A DNA stretch of 64,000 nt, from positions 2,250,501-2,314,500 of the forward strand of contig NZ_LT629775.1 in NCBI RefSeq assembly GCF_900105395.1, in the 5' to 3' direction. Shown in pieces: positions 7,910 through 16,438 of this stretch (its first letter is position 1; the number at the start of each line of letters is the position of its first letter). The notes under the pieces were generated by a model. That model made no database searches. It had not been told where the DNA came from and worked only from the letters and a program-made list of their open reading frames with translations. The DNA comes from Streptomyces sp. TLI_053 (GTDB lineage Bacteria > Actinomycetota > Actinomycetes > Streptomycetales > Streptomycetaceae). The translations under genes and the position numbers were made by a program.

Positions 7910-9283
7910 ATGGTGAGTCCGGTGATACCCCTCCGACCGTCCGCTCCGCCCGACCGGCAGAGCGCTGGACCTCCCGCCGACTCGGTGACCCCGCTCACCG
8001 AGTCGGCCGCCCGCAGCCACATGACGGGCGTCTGCTTCAAGATCGGCCCGCCCAGGCTGGTCGGCGTCGAGCTCGAGTGGTTCGTCCACGACGACCGATG
8101 TCCCGACGAACCGGTCCCCCCGGAACGACTGCACAGCGCACTGGACGCACTGCCGCTCGGCGGCCCCGACGGGACGTGGCTCCCCTCAGGCGCCCGCCTC
8201 ACCCTCGAACCCGGCGGTCAGGTAGAGCTCAGCTCCCCGCCCGCCGACAGCCTCACCGGCTGCGTCGCCGACACCCGGCGCGACCTCGCCGCCCTGCGGA
8301 ACGCCTTCGCCGCCCAGGGCCTGCGCCTCACCGGCACCGGCACCGACCCGCTGGCCCGCCCCCGCCGGATGGTGCTGGACCACCCGCGCTACCTCGCGAT
8401 GGAGCACCACTTCGACTCGGCCGGGCCCTGGGGCCGGATCATGATGACCGGCACCGCCTCGCTCCAGGTCTGCCTGGACGCCGGGGCGGAGAGCGGCCCG
8501 CAGGCGCTGGACCGCCGCTGGCACCTCGCCCACCGGCTCGGCCCGGTGCTGGTCGCCGCCTTCGCCAACTCGCCGCTGCTGGACGGCCGCCCCACCGGGC
8601 ACCGGTCCACCCGGCAGACCGTCTGGTCCCGGATGGACCCCTCCCGCACCCTGGCCCCCGCGCCCGACCACGGCGACCCGCGCGAGGCCTGGACCCGGTA
8701 CGTGCTGGACGCCCAGGTGCTCTGCGTGCGCCGCCGCGACGGCCTGCCGTGGACCGCGCCCAGCGGACTGACCTTCCTCGACTGGCTGCGCGGCGGCGGC
8801 GAACGGCCGCCCACCCTGGCCGACCTCGACTACCACCGCACCACGCTGTTCCCACCGGTCCGCCCGCGCGGCCACCTGGAACTGCGGATGATCGACGCCC
8901 AGCCCGGGGATGGCTGGATCGTCCCCGCCGCCCTGGTCACCGCACTGCTGGACGACCCGGTCGCCGCGGACACCGCGCTCGCCGCCCTGGAGCCGCTGGA
9001 GCCGCCACCGGGCGCCGCCGGTCCGCGCGCGCCGCGCAGCGACGTCTGGCGCCGCGCCGCCGCCCTGGCGACGGCCGACCCCGAGCTGCGCCGCGCCGCC
9101 CTCACCTGCTTCGCCGCCGCCGACGCCGCGCTGGGCCGCCTGCCCGGCGCCGAACGGCTGCGCGCCACCGTCGCCGCGTTCGCCGAGCGCTACCCCGCGC
9201 GCGGCCGCTGCCCGGCCGACGACCAGTTGGACGCCCTGCGCTCCGGCACCCGACGCACTCCGCCCGAGGAGGCCACACCATGA
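7910..9283 (+). CDS. egtA: Glutamate-cysteine ligase EgtA (ergothioneine biosynthesis)
   Basis: 457 residues. EgtA makes gamma-glutamylcysteine, the sulfur donor used by EgtB. GVELEWFVHD and EPGGQVELSSPP are the ATP/Mg-binding strands of the GCS2-type ligase fold, followed by MMTGTASLQVCLD and RGHLELRMIDAQPGDGW. The N-terminal ~35 residues are a Pro-rich extension and the true start could be a little downstream. The gene is the first of egtABCD and its stop overlaps the egtB start as ATGA. Identification rests on the fold motifs and on unmistakable EgtB, EgtC and EgtD neighbours. Confidence 0.93.
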   Translation: MVSPVIPLRPSAPPDRQSAGPPADSVTPLTESAARSHMTGVCFKIGPPRLVGVELEWFVHDDRCPDEPVPPERLHSALDALPLGGPDGTWLPSGARLTLEPGGQVELSSPPADSLTGCVADTRRDLAALRNAFAAQGLRLTGTGTDPLARPRRMVLDHPRYLAMEHHFDSAGPWGRIMMTGTASLQVCLDAGAESGPQALDRRWHLAHRLGPVLVAAFANSPLLDGRPTGHRSTRQTVWSRMDPSRTLAPAPDHGDPREAWTRYVLDAQVLCVRRRDGLPWTAPSGLTFLDWLRGGGERPPTLADLDYHRTTLFPPVRPRGHLELRMIDAQPGDGWIVPAALVTALLDDPVAADTALAALEPLEPPPGAAGPRAPRSDVWRRAAALATADPELRRAALTCFAAADAALGRLPGAERLRATVAAFAERYPARGRCPADDQLDALRSGTRRTPPEEATP

Positions 9284-10731
9284 TCGACGACACCCGCGCC
9301 GACCGCGGTGCCCGGGAGACCCGCCCGCCCGGGGCACGCCCGCCGGGGACCCCTGCGCCGGAAGCCCCGTCACCCGAGGCGCTGTCACCCGAGGCGCTGC
9401 GCGAGACCATCGCCGCCGAACTGCTGGCCGCCCGCGCCCGCACCGCCGCGCTCACCGACTGCGTCGAGGACCACGACCTCACCGCCCAGCACTCCCCGCT
9501 GATGTCGCCGCTGGTCTGGGACCTCGCCCACATCGGCAACCAGGAGGAGCTCTGGCTGCTGCGCAACATCGGCGGCCGCGACCCGATGCACCCCGAGATC
9601 GACCCGCTCTACGACGCCTTCGAGCACCCCCGCTCGGAGCGCCCCACGCTGCCGCTGCTGCCGCCCGGGGAGGCCCGCGCCTACGCCGGCGAGGTGCGCG
9701 GCCGGGTGCTCGACCTGCTCGCCGCCAGCCCCCTGGAGGGCGCGCCGCTGCTCGACGCCGGGTTCGCCTTCGGCATGATCGCCCAGCACGAGCAGCAGCA
9801 CGACGAAACGATGCTGATCACCCATCAGCTGCGCAAGGGCGAACCCGCGCTGGCCGCTCCCCCGCCCCCGCCCGCCCCCGCCGACGCGGCCGCGCTGCCC
9901 GCCGAGGTGCTCGTCCCGGCCGGCCCGTTCACCATGGGCACCGACACCGAGCCCTGGGCACTGGACAACGAACGCCCGGCACACCGCGTCGACCTGCCCG
10001 CCTACCGGCTGGACACCACCCCGGTCACCAACGGCGCCTACCTGCGGTTCGTCGAGGACGGCGGCTACGACGAGCCGCACTGGTGGACCCCCGAGGGCTG
10101 GGCGCACCGGCGGAGCGCCGACCTGACCGCGCCGCTGTTCTGGCGCCGCGAGGACGGCCAGTGGCAACGCCGACGGTTCGGGGTGCTGGAACCCGTCCCG
10201 CTGGACGAACCGGTGCTGCACGTCAGCTGGTACGAGGCGGACGCCTACGCCCGGTGGGCCGGACGCCGGCTGCCGACCGAGGCGGAGTGGGAGAAGGCCG
10301 CCCGGCACGACCCGGCCACCGGCCGCTCGCGCCGCTACCCGTGGGGCGACGGCACCCCCGGCCCCGAGCACGCCAACCTGGGCCAGCGGCATCTGCGCCC
10401 GGCCCCGGCCGGCAGCTACCCCGAGGGCCAGTCTCCTTACGGGGCACGGCAGTTGATGGGCGACGTGTGGGAGTGGACAGCCAGCGACTTCCGGCCGTAC
10501 CCGGGCTTCCGGGCCTGGCCGTACCGGGAGTACTCGGAGGTGTTCTTCGGTCCCGAGTACAAGGTGCTGCGCGGCGGCTGCTTCGCGGTGGCGCCGGTCG
10601 CCTGCCGGGGCACCTTCCGCAACTGGGACTACCCGGTCCGGCGGCAGATCTTCGCCGGGTTCCGCACCGCCGCCGACGTCACGGACACGGCGGACGGCCC
10701 CGCCACCTCCCCCGCCCGGGAGGCCGGCTGA
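9280..10731 (+). CDS. egtB: Sulfoxide synthase EgtB (ergothioneine biosynthesis)
   Basis: 483 residues. EgtB is the non-heme iron enzyme that joins gamma-glutamylcysteine to hercynine with O2. An N-terminal DinB-like four-helix domain supplies the iron-binding histidines (DLAHIGNQEE and AQHEQQHDETML, the 3-His facial triad), and a C-terminal formylglycine-generating-enzyme-type (sulfatase-modifying) domain carries VPAGPFTMGTD, ETAL-like DTTPVTNGAYL, RLPTEAEWEKAAR, MGDVWEWT and VLRGGCF. The first ~40 residues are Pro/Ala-rich and include a short SPEAL repeat. Its start overlaps egtA and its stop overlaps the egtC ATG by one base (TGATG). Confidence 0.97.
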   Translation: MIDDTRADRGARETRPPGARPPGTPAPEAPSPEALSPEALRETIAAELLAARARTAALTDCVEDHDLTAQHSPLMSPLVWDLAHIGNQEELWLLRNIGGRDPMHPEIDPLYDAFEHPRSERPTLPLLPPGEARAYAGEVRGRVLDLLAASPLEGAPLLDAGFAFGMIAQHEQQHDETMLITHQLRKGEPALAAPPPPPAPADAAALPAEVLVPAGPFTMGTDTEPWALDNERPAHRVDLPAYRLDTTPVTNGAYLRFVEDGGYDEPHWWTPEGWAHRRSADLTAPLFWRREDGQWQRRRFGVLEPVPLDEPVLHVSWYEADAYARWAGRRLPTEAEWEKAARHDPATGRSRRYPWGDGTPGPEHANLGQRHLRPAPAGSYPEGQSPYGARQLMGDVWEWTASDFRPYPGFRAWPYREYSEVFFGPEYKVLRGGCFAVAPVACRGTFRNWDYPVRRQIFAGFRTAADVTDTADGPATSPAREAG

Positions 10732-11468
10732 TGTGCCGCCACCTCGCCTACGTCGGCGAGCCGGTGTCGCCCCGGGCCCTGCTGGTGGAGCCGCCGTTCG
10801 GCCTCCACCGGCAGTCCTGGGCCCCGCGCCTCCAGCAGTACGGCACCGTCAACGTGGACGGCTTCGGCCTCGGCTGGTACGCGGACGGCGACGAGGTGCC
10901 CGCCCGCTACCGGCGGGCCGGGCCGATCTGGGCCGACACCTCCTTCGGCGACCTCGCCCGGGTCCTGCGCACCCGGGCACTGCTGGCGGCGGTCCGCTCG
11001 GCCACCGAGGGCTGCGCGGCCGGCGAGGAGGCGGCCGCGCCGTTCGCCGCCGGGCGCTGGCTGTTCAGCCACAACGGGGCGCTGGCCGACTGGCCGGAGG
11101 GGACCGGCGCGCTGGCCGCGCTGCTGCCGCCGGCCGAACTGCTCAGCCTGGTGGCCCGCACCGACTCGGCCCTGCTGTGGGCGCTCGCCGTGCACCGGCT
11201 GCGCGCCGGCGCCGGACTCGGCGAAGCGCTGGCCGGCACGGTCGCGGACGCGGCCGCGCACACCACCGGCCGGATGAACCTGCTGCTCACCGACGGCCGG
11301 GAGATCGCCGCCACCGCCTGGGGCGACACCCTGCACCACCGGACCGTGCCCGGCCTCGGGGTGCTGGTGGCCTCCGAGCCCTCCGACGACCACCCCGACT
11401 GGGCCACCGTGCCGGACCGGTCGCTGCTGCTGGCCGGGCCGGACGGGGTGACCATCAAGCCGCTCTGA
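10731..11468 (+). CDS. egtC: Gamma-glutamyl hercynylcysteine sulfoxide amidohydrolase EgtC
   Basis: 245 residues. EgtC removes the gamma-glutamyl group after the EgtB reaction. It starts MCRHLAYVGEPV, so Cys2 becomes the N-terminal nucleophile after Met removal, as in class II glutamine amidotransferases. NVDGFGLGWYADG and FSHNGAL match the Ntn-hydrolase amidotransferase pocket, with RTDSALLWAL further on. Presence of a dedicated EgtC implies the gamma-glutamylcysteine route rather than the direct cysteine route. Overlap with egtB argues for coupled translation. Confidence 0.95.
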   Translation: MCRHLAYVGEPVSPRALLVEPPFGLHRQSWAPRLQQYGTVNVDGFGLGWYADGDEVPARYRRAGPIWADTSFGDLARVLRTRALLAAVRSATEGCAAGEEAAAPFAAGRWLFSHNGALADWPEGTGALAALLPPAELLSLVARTDSALLWALAVHRLRAGAGLGEALAGTVADAAAHTTGRMNLLLTDGREIAATAWGDTLHHRTVPGLGVLVASEPSDDHPDWATVPDRSLLLAGPDGVTIKPL

Positions 11469-11521
11469 GCGCCACGCCTCCGGTCAACATCTTCACTTCC
11501 TGAACAGAGGATCCGCCTGTC

Positions 11522-12493
11522 ATGAGCACCTTTGATCTCACCCGGCTGCTGCCCGCCGACCACTTCAGCACGGCGCTGCGGCACGACGTCCAGTCCGGCC
11601 TGACCGCCGAGCCCAAGACGCTGCCGCCCAAGTGGTTCTACGACGCGCGCGGCAGCGAGCTGTTCGAGGAGATCACCCGGCTGCCCGAGTACTACCCGAC
11701 CCGCGCCGAGCGGGCCATCCTCACCGCCCGGGCCGGCGAGATCGCCGCCGCCACCCGGGCCCGCACCCTGGTCGAGCTCGGCTCGGGCTCCTCCGAGAAG
11801 ACCCGGCTGCTCCTGGACGCGCTGCGCGACCTCGGCACACTGGGGACGTACGTGCCGGTGGACGTCAGCGAGAGCGCGCTGACCTCGGCCGGGGAGGCCC
11901 TCGCCGAGGAGTACCCGGGTCTCGCGGTGCACGGCGTACTGGCCGACTTCACCGCCCGGCTCGACCTGCCGCCGGCCGGCGGCCCCCGGCTGGTCGCCTT
12001 CCTCGGCGGCACCCTCGGCAACCTGCTGCCGCCCGAGCGGGCCGCCTTCCTGCGCGGGCTGCGGGAGGCGCTCGACCCCGGTGACTTCCTGCTGCTCGGC
12101 ACCGACCTGGTCAAGGACCCGGCGGTGCTGGTCGCCGCCTACGACGACGCGGCCGGGGTGACCGCGGAGTTCAACCGGAACGTGCTCAACGTGCTGAACC
12201 GCGAGCTGTCCGCCGACTTCGAGCCGGACTCCTTCGCGCACGTGGCGCTCTGGGACCCGGAGCGGGAGTGGATCGAGATGCGGCTGCGCTCGCTCGCCGA
12301 CCAGACCGTGAAGATCCCGGCGCTGGACCTGCCGGTGCACTTCGAGGAGGGCGAGGAACTGCGCACCGAGGTGTCGGCGAAGTTCCGCCGGGAGCGGGTG
12401 GCCGAGGAGCTGGCGGCGGCCGGGCTGCGGCTCTCGGCCTGGTGGACGGACGAGCGGGGCCGGTTCGGCCTGTCGCTGGCCCACCCGGCCTGA
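11522..12493 (+). CDS. egtD: L-histidine N(alpha)-methyltransferase EgtD
   Basis: 323 residues from ATG 11522. EgtD trimethylates histidine to hercynine, the first committed step of ergothioneine synthesis. [21 protein letters not shown] and [10 protein letters not shown] are the family N-terminal signature, [19 protein letters not shown] the SAM-binding loop, and [11 protein letters not shown] plus [12 protein letters not shown] line the histidine pocket. It is 53 bp after egtC with its own AGAGGA ribosome site. No egtE (PLP-dependent C-S lyase) follows; that last step must be encoded elsewhere or done by another lyase. Confidence 0.97.
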   Translation: MSTFDLTRLLPADHFSTALRHDVQSGLTAEPKTLPPKWFYDARGSELFEEITRLPEYYPTRAERAILTARAGEIAAATRARTLVELGSGSSEKTRLLLDALRDLGTLGTYVPVDVSESALTSAGEALAEEYPGLAVHGVLADFTARLDLPPAGGPRLVAFLGGTLGNLLPPERAAFLRGLREALDPGDFLLLGTDLVKDPAVLVAAYDDAAGVTAEFNRNVLNVLNRELSADFEPDSFAHVALWDPEREWIEMRLRSLADQTVKIPALDLPVHFEEGEELRTEVSAKFRRERVAEELAAAGLRLSAWWTDERGRFGLSLAHPA

Positions 12494-12646
12494 GCGGGTT
12501 CCGGACGACGGACGGATCCGGTATTTGATTTTTCACCTTACGAATCATTGAAGGGACTTGGGCGGCATCCCACGTACAACACTTGAACATTGAGGGGTTA
12601 CGATCTCGGCTACCAAGCTCAGCGTTGAGTACCAGGAGTCAAGATC
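12494..12646 (+). promoter_or_regulatory. AT-richer promoter region of the sugar permease
   Basis: After the egtD stop a small CCGGA/TCCGG dyad followed by TATTTGATTTTTC (about 12500-12533) may terminate egtD. Further on TTACGAT (12598-12604) is an extended -10-like element 43 bp before the GTG of the permease gene, with no clear -35 box. Both assignments are tentative. Confidence 0.35.
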
Positions 12647-14101
12647 GTGAGCGTCACCCAGCAGTCCGTGGAGCCCTCGGGGCCCTCGGGGGCCTCGGGG
12701 GCGGAGCCCGCGCCGGCACCGTCCGGCCGGCTCGGCTTCGTCGTCTTCATCACCGCCGCCGCGGCCCTCGGCGGCTTCCTGTTCGGCTACGACAGCTCCG
12801 TGATCAACGGCGCGGTCTCCGGCATCCAGGAGAAGTTCGGCGTCGGCGACGGCGTGACCGGCCTGATCGTCTCCTCGGCGCTGCTGGGCTCGGCCGTCGG
12901 CGCCGCCCTGGCCGGCCGGTTCGCCGACCGCTACGGCCGGATCACCGTGATGAAGGCCGGGGCGCTGCTGTTCGCGGTCAGCGCGATCGGCTCGATGCTG
13001 CCGTTCTCCGCCTGGGACCTCGCCTTCTGGCGGGTCCTCGGCGGAGCGGCCATCGGCATCGCCTCGGTGATCGCCCCGACCTACATCGCCGAGGTCGCGC
13101 CGACCAAGTACCGGGGCCGGCTCGCCTCCTTCCAGCAGGCCGCGATCGTGCTCGGGATCGCGATCTCGCAGCTGGTCAACTGGCTGCTGGCGGACGCCGC
13201 CGGCGGCGACACCCGCGGCGAGCTGCTCGGCCTGGAGGCGTGGCAGTGGATGCTCGGCATCTGCGTCGTGCCGGCCGCCGTCTACTTCGCGCTGGCCTCG
13301 ACCATCCCCGAGTCGCCGCGCTTCCTGATCGCCGCCGACCGCCTCGACGAGGCCCGCGCCGTGCTCGCCGACATCGAGGGCCGGGACTCCGACACCGAGG
13401 CCCGGATCGCCGAGATCCGCGGCCTGATCGACTCGGACCACCGGCCGCGCTTCCGCGACCTGCTCGGCGGCCGCTTCGGCCTGCTGCCGATCGTCTGGGT
13501 CGGCATCGGCCTGTCGGTGTTCCAGCAGCTCGTCGGCATCAACGTGATCTTCTACTACTCGTCGATCCTCTGGCAGTCCGTCGGCATCGACCAGTCCAAC
13601 TCGCTGCTGATCAGCTTCATCGGCTCGGTCATCAACATCCTCGGCACCGTGATCGCGATCCTGCTGGTCGACCGGATCGGCCGCAAGCCGCTCGCCCTGA
13701 TCGGCTCGGCCGGCATGGCCGTCGCCCTGGGCGCCTGCGCCTGGGCGTTCTCCTCCGCCACCGGCAGCGGGGACGACGTCACCCTGCCCGACCTCCAGGG
13801 CACCGTGGCGCTGATCGCCGCCAACGCCTTCGTGCTGTTCTTCGCGCTGTCCTGGGGCGTGGTGGTCTGGGTGATGCTCGGCGAGATGTTCCCCAACCGG
13901 ATCCGCGCCGCCGCGCTCTCGGTGGCCGCCTCCGCGCAGTGGATCGCCAACTGGGCGATCACCGTCTCGTTCCCGGCGCTCTCGCGCTGGAGCCTGTCGG
14001 CGACCTACCTCGCGTACGCGGTGTTCGCGGCGCTGTCGATCGTCTTCGTGGCGAGGTTCATGAAGGAGACCAAGGGCGTCCGCCTGGAGGACATGGGCTG
14101 A
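12647..14101 (+). CDS. MFS sugar porter, GlcP-like glucose/H+ symporter
   Basis: 484 residues from GTG 12647 behind AGGAG. Twelve hydrophobic segments and the sugar-porter signatures are clear: GGFLFGYDSSVINGA in TM1, GRFADRYGR after TM2, PTYIAEVAPTKYRGRL in the TM4-5 region, PESPRFL before the central loop, QQLVGINVIFYYSS in TM7, DRIGRK, and a terminal KETKG. These match streptomycete GlcP, the major glucose permease, although other hexoses are possible. It is a single-gene unit: a hairpin lies directly behind it and a nitric oxide synthase gene follows. Confidence 0.92.
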   Translation: MSVTQQSVEPSGPSGASGAEPAPAPSGRLGFVVFITAAAALGGFLFGYDSSVINGAVSGIQEKFGVGDGVTGLIVSSALLGSAVGAALAGRFADRYGRITVMKAGALLFAVSAIGSMLPFSAWDLAFWRVLGGAAIGIASVIAPTYIAEVAPTKYRGRLASFQQAAIVLGIAISQLVNWLLADAAGGDTRGELLGLEAWQWMLGICVVPAAVYFALASTIPESPRFLIAADRLDEARAVLADIEGRDSDTEARIAEIRGLIDSDHRPRFRDLLGGRFGLLPIVWVGIGLSVFQQLVGINVIFYYSSILWQSVGIDQSNSLLISFIGSVINILGTVIAILLVDRIGRKPLALIGSAGMAVALGACAWAFSSATGSGDDVTLPDLQGTVALIAANAFVLFFALSWGVVVWVMLGEMFPNRIRAAALSVAASAQWIANWAITVSFPALSRWSLSATYLAYAVFAALSIVFVARFMKETKGVRLEDMG

Positions 14102-14122
14102 GGCCCCTGTTCGAGGTGCCCC

Positions 14123-14167
14123 TCGGCCCCCGCACCCTAGCGCGAGAGCGCCGGGGTCGGGGGCCGA
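14123..14167 (+). terminator. Hairpin terminator behind sugar permease
   Basis: Arms TCGGCCCCC (14123-14131) and GGGGGCCGA (14159-14167) pair perfectly, with further CCC/GGG pairing inside the loop. There is no U-tract, as is common in streptomycetes. It separates the permease from the nitric oxide synthase gene. Confidence 0.7.
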
Positions 14168-14223
14168 ATCGTTCACTCTCTGCGGCGGGCCGGGCACCTC
14201 CGGTTTCCTGTCCGGCAGGAGGG

Positions 14224-15516
14224 ATGTCCTTGATCTTCGACCGGCTACGCACCCGCAGCACCCGCGGCGACCGAACGGACCGCGCCGACCGGACCGACCG
14301 CGGCCCGCGCCGCGCCGGCGCCGCACCCGTCGGCGCCTGCCCGTACTCGCACGGCCACGTCCACGGCCACCTGGTGCCGGAGGAACCCCCGGGCCCGGCC
14401 GCCGCTCCCCCGGACACGGCCGCCGACGACCACTTCACCGACCCCCGGCAGGCGGCCGACTTCGTCCGGCAGTTCCACCGCGAGCAACCCGCCGCCGGCG
14501 ACGCCGCGGCCCGGGTCCGCGCCGTGCTCGACGAGATCGACCGCACCGGCACCTACGAGCACACCCCCGCCGAACTCGCCCACGGCGCCCGGCTCGCCTG
14601 GCGCAACGCCGCCCGCTGCATCGGCCGGCTGTACTGGCGCAGCCTGGTGGTGCGCGACCTGCGCCACCTCTCATCCGCCGACGACATCGCCGCCGAGTGC
14701 TTCGAGCACCTGCGCACGGCCACCAACGAGGGCCGGATCCGCCCCGTGGTCTCGGTGTTCGCCCCCGACCGGCCGGGCCGTCCGGCCGCCCGGATCGTCA
14801 ACCAGCAGCTGATCCGCTACGCCGGGCACCCCGCCCCGGACGGCGGCTGGACCGGCGACCCGGCCGGCGCGCAGCTCGCCGCCCGGGCCCGCGACCTCGG
14901 CTGGAAGTGCGGCGAGGAGCCGTTCGAGGTGCTGCCGCTGCTGGTCCAGGAGCGGCCCGGCGAGCGGCCCGAGTGGTACGAACTGCCGGAGGACACCACC
15001 CTGGAGGTCCGGCTCTCGCACCCGGAGCACCCGTGGTTCGCCGAGCTCGGCCTGCGCTGGTACGCGGTGCCGGCGATCAGTGACATGACGCTGGAGATCG
15101 GCGGGGTCCGCTACCCGACCGCGCCGTTCAACGGCTGGTACATGGGCACCGAGATCGGTGCCCGGAACCTGGCCGACGCCGACCGCTACGCGATGCTGGC
15201 CACCGTCGCCGAACGGCTCGGCCTGGACACCTCCCACGAGCGCACCCTCTGGCGGGACCGCGCGCTGGTGGAGCTGAACGTCGCGGTGCTGCACTCGTTC
15301 CAGGAGGCCGGGGTGACCATGGCCGACCACCACACCGAGTCGGAGCGGTTCCTCAAGCACATCGCGCAGGAGAAGCGGCTCGGCCGGCCGACGCCCGCGG
15401 ACTGGAGCTGGATCGTGCCGCCGGTCTCCGGCGGGCTGACGCCCGTCTACCACCGGTACTACGACCCGGTGGACCCCGAGCTGCGACCGGCGTTCGTGGC
15501 GCGCGAGCCCTGGTGA
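14224..15516 (+). CDS. nos: Bacterial nitric oxide synthase oxygenase
   Basis: 430 residues from ATG 14224 behind AGGAGGG. It oxidises L-arginine to citrulline and NO. The oxygenase domain starts near residue 72; the heme-thiolate Cys is C132 in WRNAARCIGR, and the arginine-anchoring glutamate is E310 in PFNGWYMGTEIGARN. VNQQLIRYAGH, PAISDMTLEIGG and ADHHTESERF are further NOS signatures. There is no reductase domain, as expected for bacteria, so electrons must come from cellular redox partners. Unusual is a ~70-residue N-terminal extension, Arg/Asp-rich and then CPYSHGHVHGH, absent from the ~360-residue Bacillus enzymes. The last 58 bp overlap the convergent TetR gene. Confidence 0.96.
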   Translation: MSLIFDRLRTRSTRGDRTDRADRTDRGPRRAGAAPVGACPYSHGHVHGHLVPEEPPGPAAAPPDTAADDHFTDPRQAADFVRQFHREQPAAGDAAARVRAVLDEIDRTGTYEHTPAELAHGARLAWRNAARCIGRLYWRSLVVRDLRHLSSADDIAAECFEHLRTATNEGRIRPVVSVFAPDRPGRPAARIVNQQLIRYAGHPAPDGGWTGDPAGAQLAARARDLGWKCGEEPFEVLPLLVQERPGERPEWYELPEDTTLEVRLSHPEHPWFAELGLRWYAVPAISDMTLEIGGVRYPTAPFNGWYMGTEIGARNLADADRYAMLATVAERLGLDTSHERTLWRDRALVELNVAVLHSFQEAGVTMADHHTESERFLKHIAQEKRLGRPTPADWSWIVPPVSGGLTPVYHRYYDPVDPELRPAFVAREPW

Positions 15517-16166
15517 GGGCCCGGTCCGAGGTCCTGCGTCAGCCGTTCGAAGCGCAGCGCCAGCCCGTCGAGCAGCGCCTCCAGCCCGGTCTCGAAGGCG
15601 CCCTCGTCCACGGCCGCCCGGTGCTCGGCCAACCGGTGCGCCTCGCCGAGGTGGGGGTAGTCGGCCGCGTCGTACAGCCCGGCGTCCTCCGGGAAGCCGG
15701 CCGCGAAGGAGGCCAGCGCCGAGCCGGTGACGAAGTAGCGCATCAGCGCGCCGATCCTGGTCGCCTGCCCGCGCGGCCAGCCGGCCTCGACCAGGCAGCC
15801 GAACACGGCGTCGGCCAGCCGCAGCGCGTTCGGCCGGCGCCCGGGGCCCTGGGCCAGCACCGGGACGATGTTGGGGTGGGCGGCGAGCGCGGCCCGGTAG
15901 GAGCGGGCCCAGTCCCGCAGCGCCTCCGGCCAGGGCGCACCGGCGCCGAACATCGACAGGTCGACTTCCCCGATCACCCCGTCCACCACCGCGTCCAGCA
16001 GTTCGTCCTTGGTGGCGAAGTGGTTGTAGAGGGACGGCCCGCTCACCGAGAGCTCGCCGGCCAGGCGGCGGGTGGAGAGCGCGGCCAGGCCCTCCTCGTC
16101 GACCAGCCGCAGCGCGGCGGCGACGATGCGCTCGCGGTTGAGCAGGGGGGTGCGCGGGCGGGGCAT
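15459..16166 (-). CDS. TetR family transcriptional regulator
   Basis: 235 residues from ATG 16166. The N-terminal HTH is classical: REKIV-like RERIVAAALRLVDEEGLAALSTRRLAGELSVSGPSLYNHFATKDELLDAV, followed by an all-helical ligand domain. The last ~25 residues are encoded on the strand opposite the nos gene end and look non-conserved. It is divergent from the acyl-CoA dehydrogenase/thiolase/SDR genes, and a 19-bp near-palindrome in front of the dehydrogenase is the probable operator, so it most likely represses that fatty-acyl degradation set in response to an acyl-CoA or the free acid. Confidence 0.92.
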   Translation of the reverse strand: MPRPRTPLLNRERIVAAALRLVDEEGLAALSTRRLAGELSVSGPSLYNHFATKDELLDAVVDGVIGEVDLSMFGAGAPWPEALRDWARSYRAALAAHPNIVPVLAQGPGRRPNALRLADAVFGCLVEAGWPRGQATRIGALMRYFVTGSALASFAAGFPEDAGLYDAADYPHLGEAHRLAEHRAAVDEGAFETGLEALLDGLALRFERLTQDLGPGPHQGSRATNAGRSSGSTGS

Positions 16167-16189
16167 CGGCGCGGCTCCTCCGGTGGACG

Positions 16190-16345
16190 GGTCGGGTGCG
16201 GGCGGGCGGGCGGTGCGGGCGGGCGGTGCGGGCGGGCGGGCGGGCGGTGCGGGTGTGAGGGTGGTGCGGGCGGTGAGGGCGGGTGTGCGGTCCAGCCGTC
16301 CGGCCGGTGCGTCCGGTCGGGTGGGCTCGGTGCGGGACGGGCCCG
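16190..16345. repeat. GGGCGGTGC-type low-complexity DNA upstream of TetR gene
   Basis: This stretch is built from GCGGGCGGGCGGTGCGGGCGG-like and GGTGAGGGCGGGTG blocks in irregular tandem. It forms the leader side of the TetR gene; no gene or hairpin is seen. Confidence 0.6.
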
Positions 16346-16399
16346 ATTCTGGCAGGTCCCCCTTCCCAGGAGGCCCGGCCCGGGGCTACAGTCCCGGTA

Positions 16400-16418
16400 A
16401 AACTTGCAGCGCTAGTTT
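16400..16418. promoter_or_regulatory. Near-palindromic operator candidate for the TetR regulator
   Basis: AAACTTGCAGCGCTAGTTT: arms AAACT/AGTTT and GC/GC match symmetrically about the central G. It lies 20 bp before the ATG of the acyl-CoA dehydrogenase gene and in the divergent gap with the TetR gene, the expected place for autoregulation and repression of the operon. Confidence 0.6.
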
Positions 16419-16438
16419 AACCGGATGGGTCGCTCGCC

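Noticed and set aside
12583..12604. TTGAAC (12583) with TACGAT (12599) as a promoter for the sugar permease
   Set aside because: Only 10 bp lie between the boxes, too short for a sigma-70-type promoter.
16190..16345. Possible CRISPR-like or VNTR array upstream of the TetR gene
   Set aside because: The G-rich blocks are irregular with no fixed repeat and spacer lengths; it is simple low-complexity DNA.
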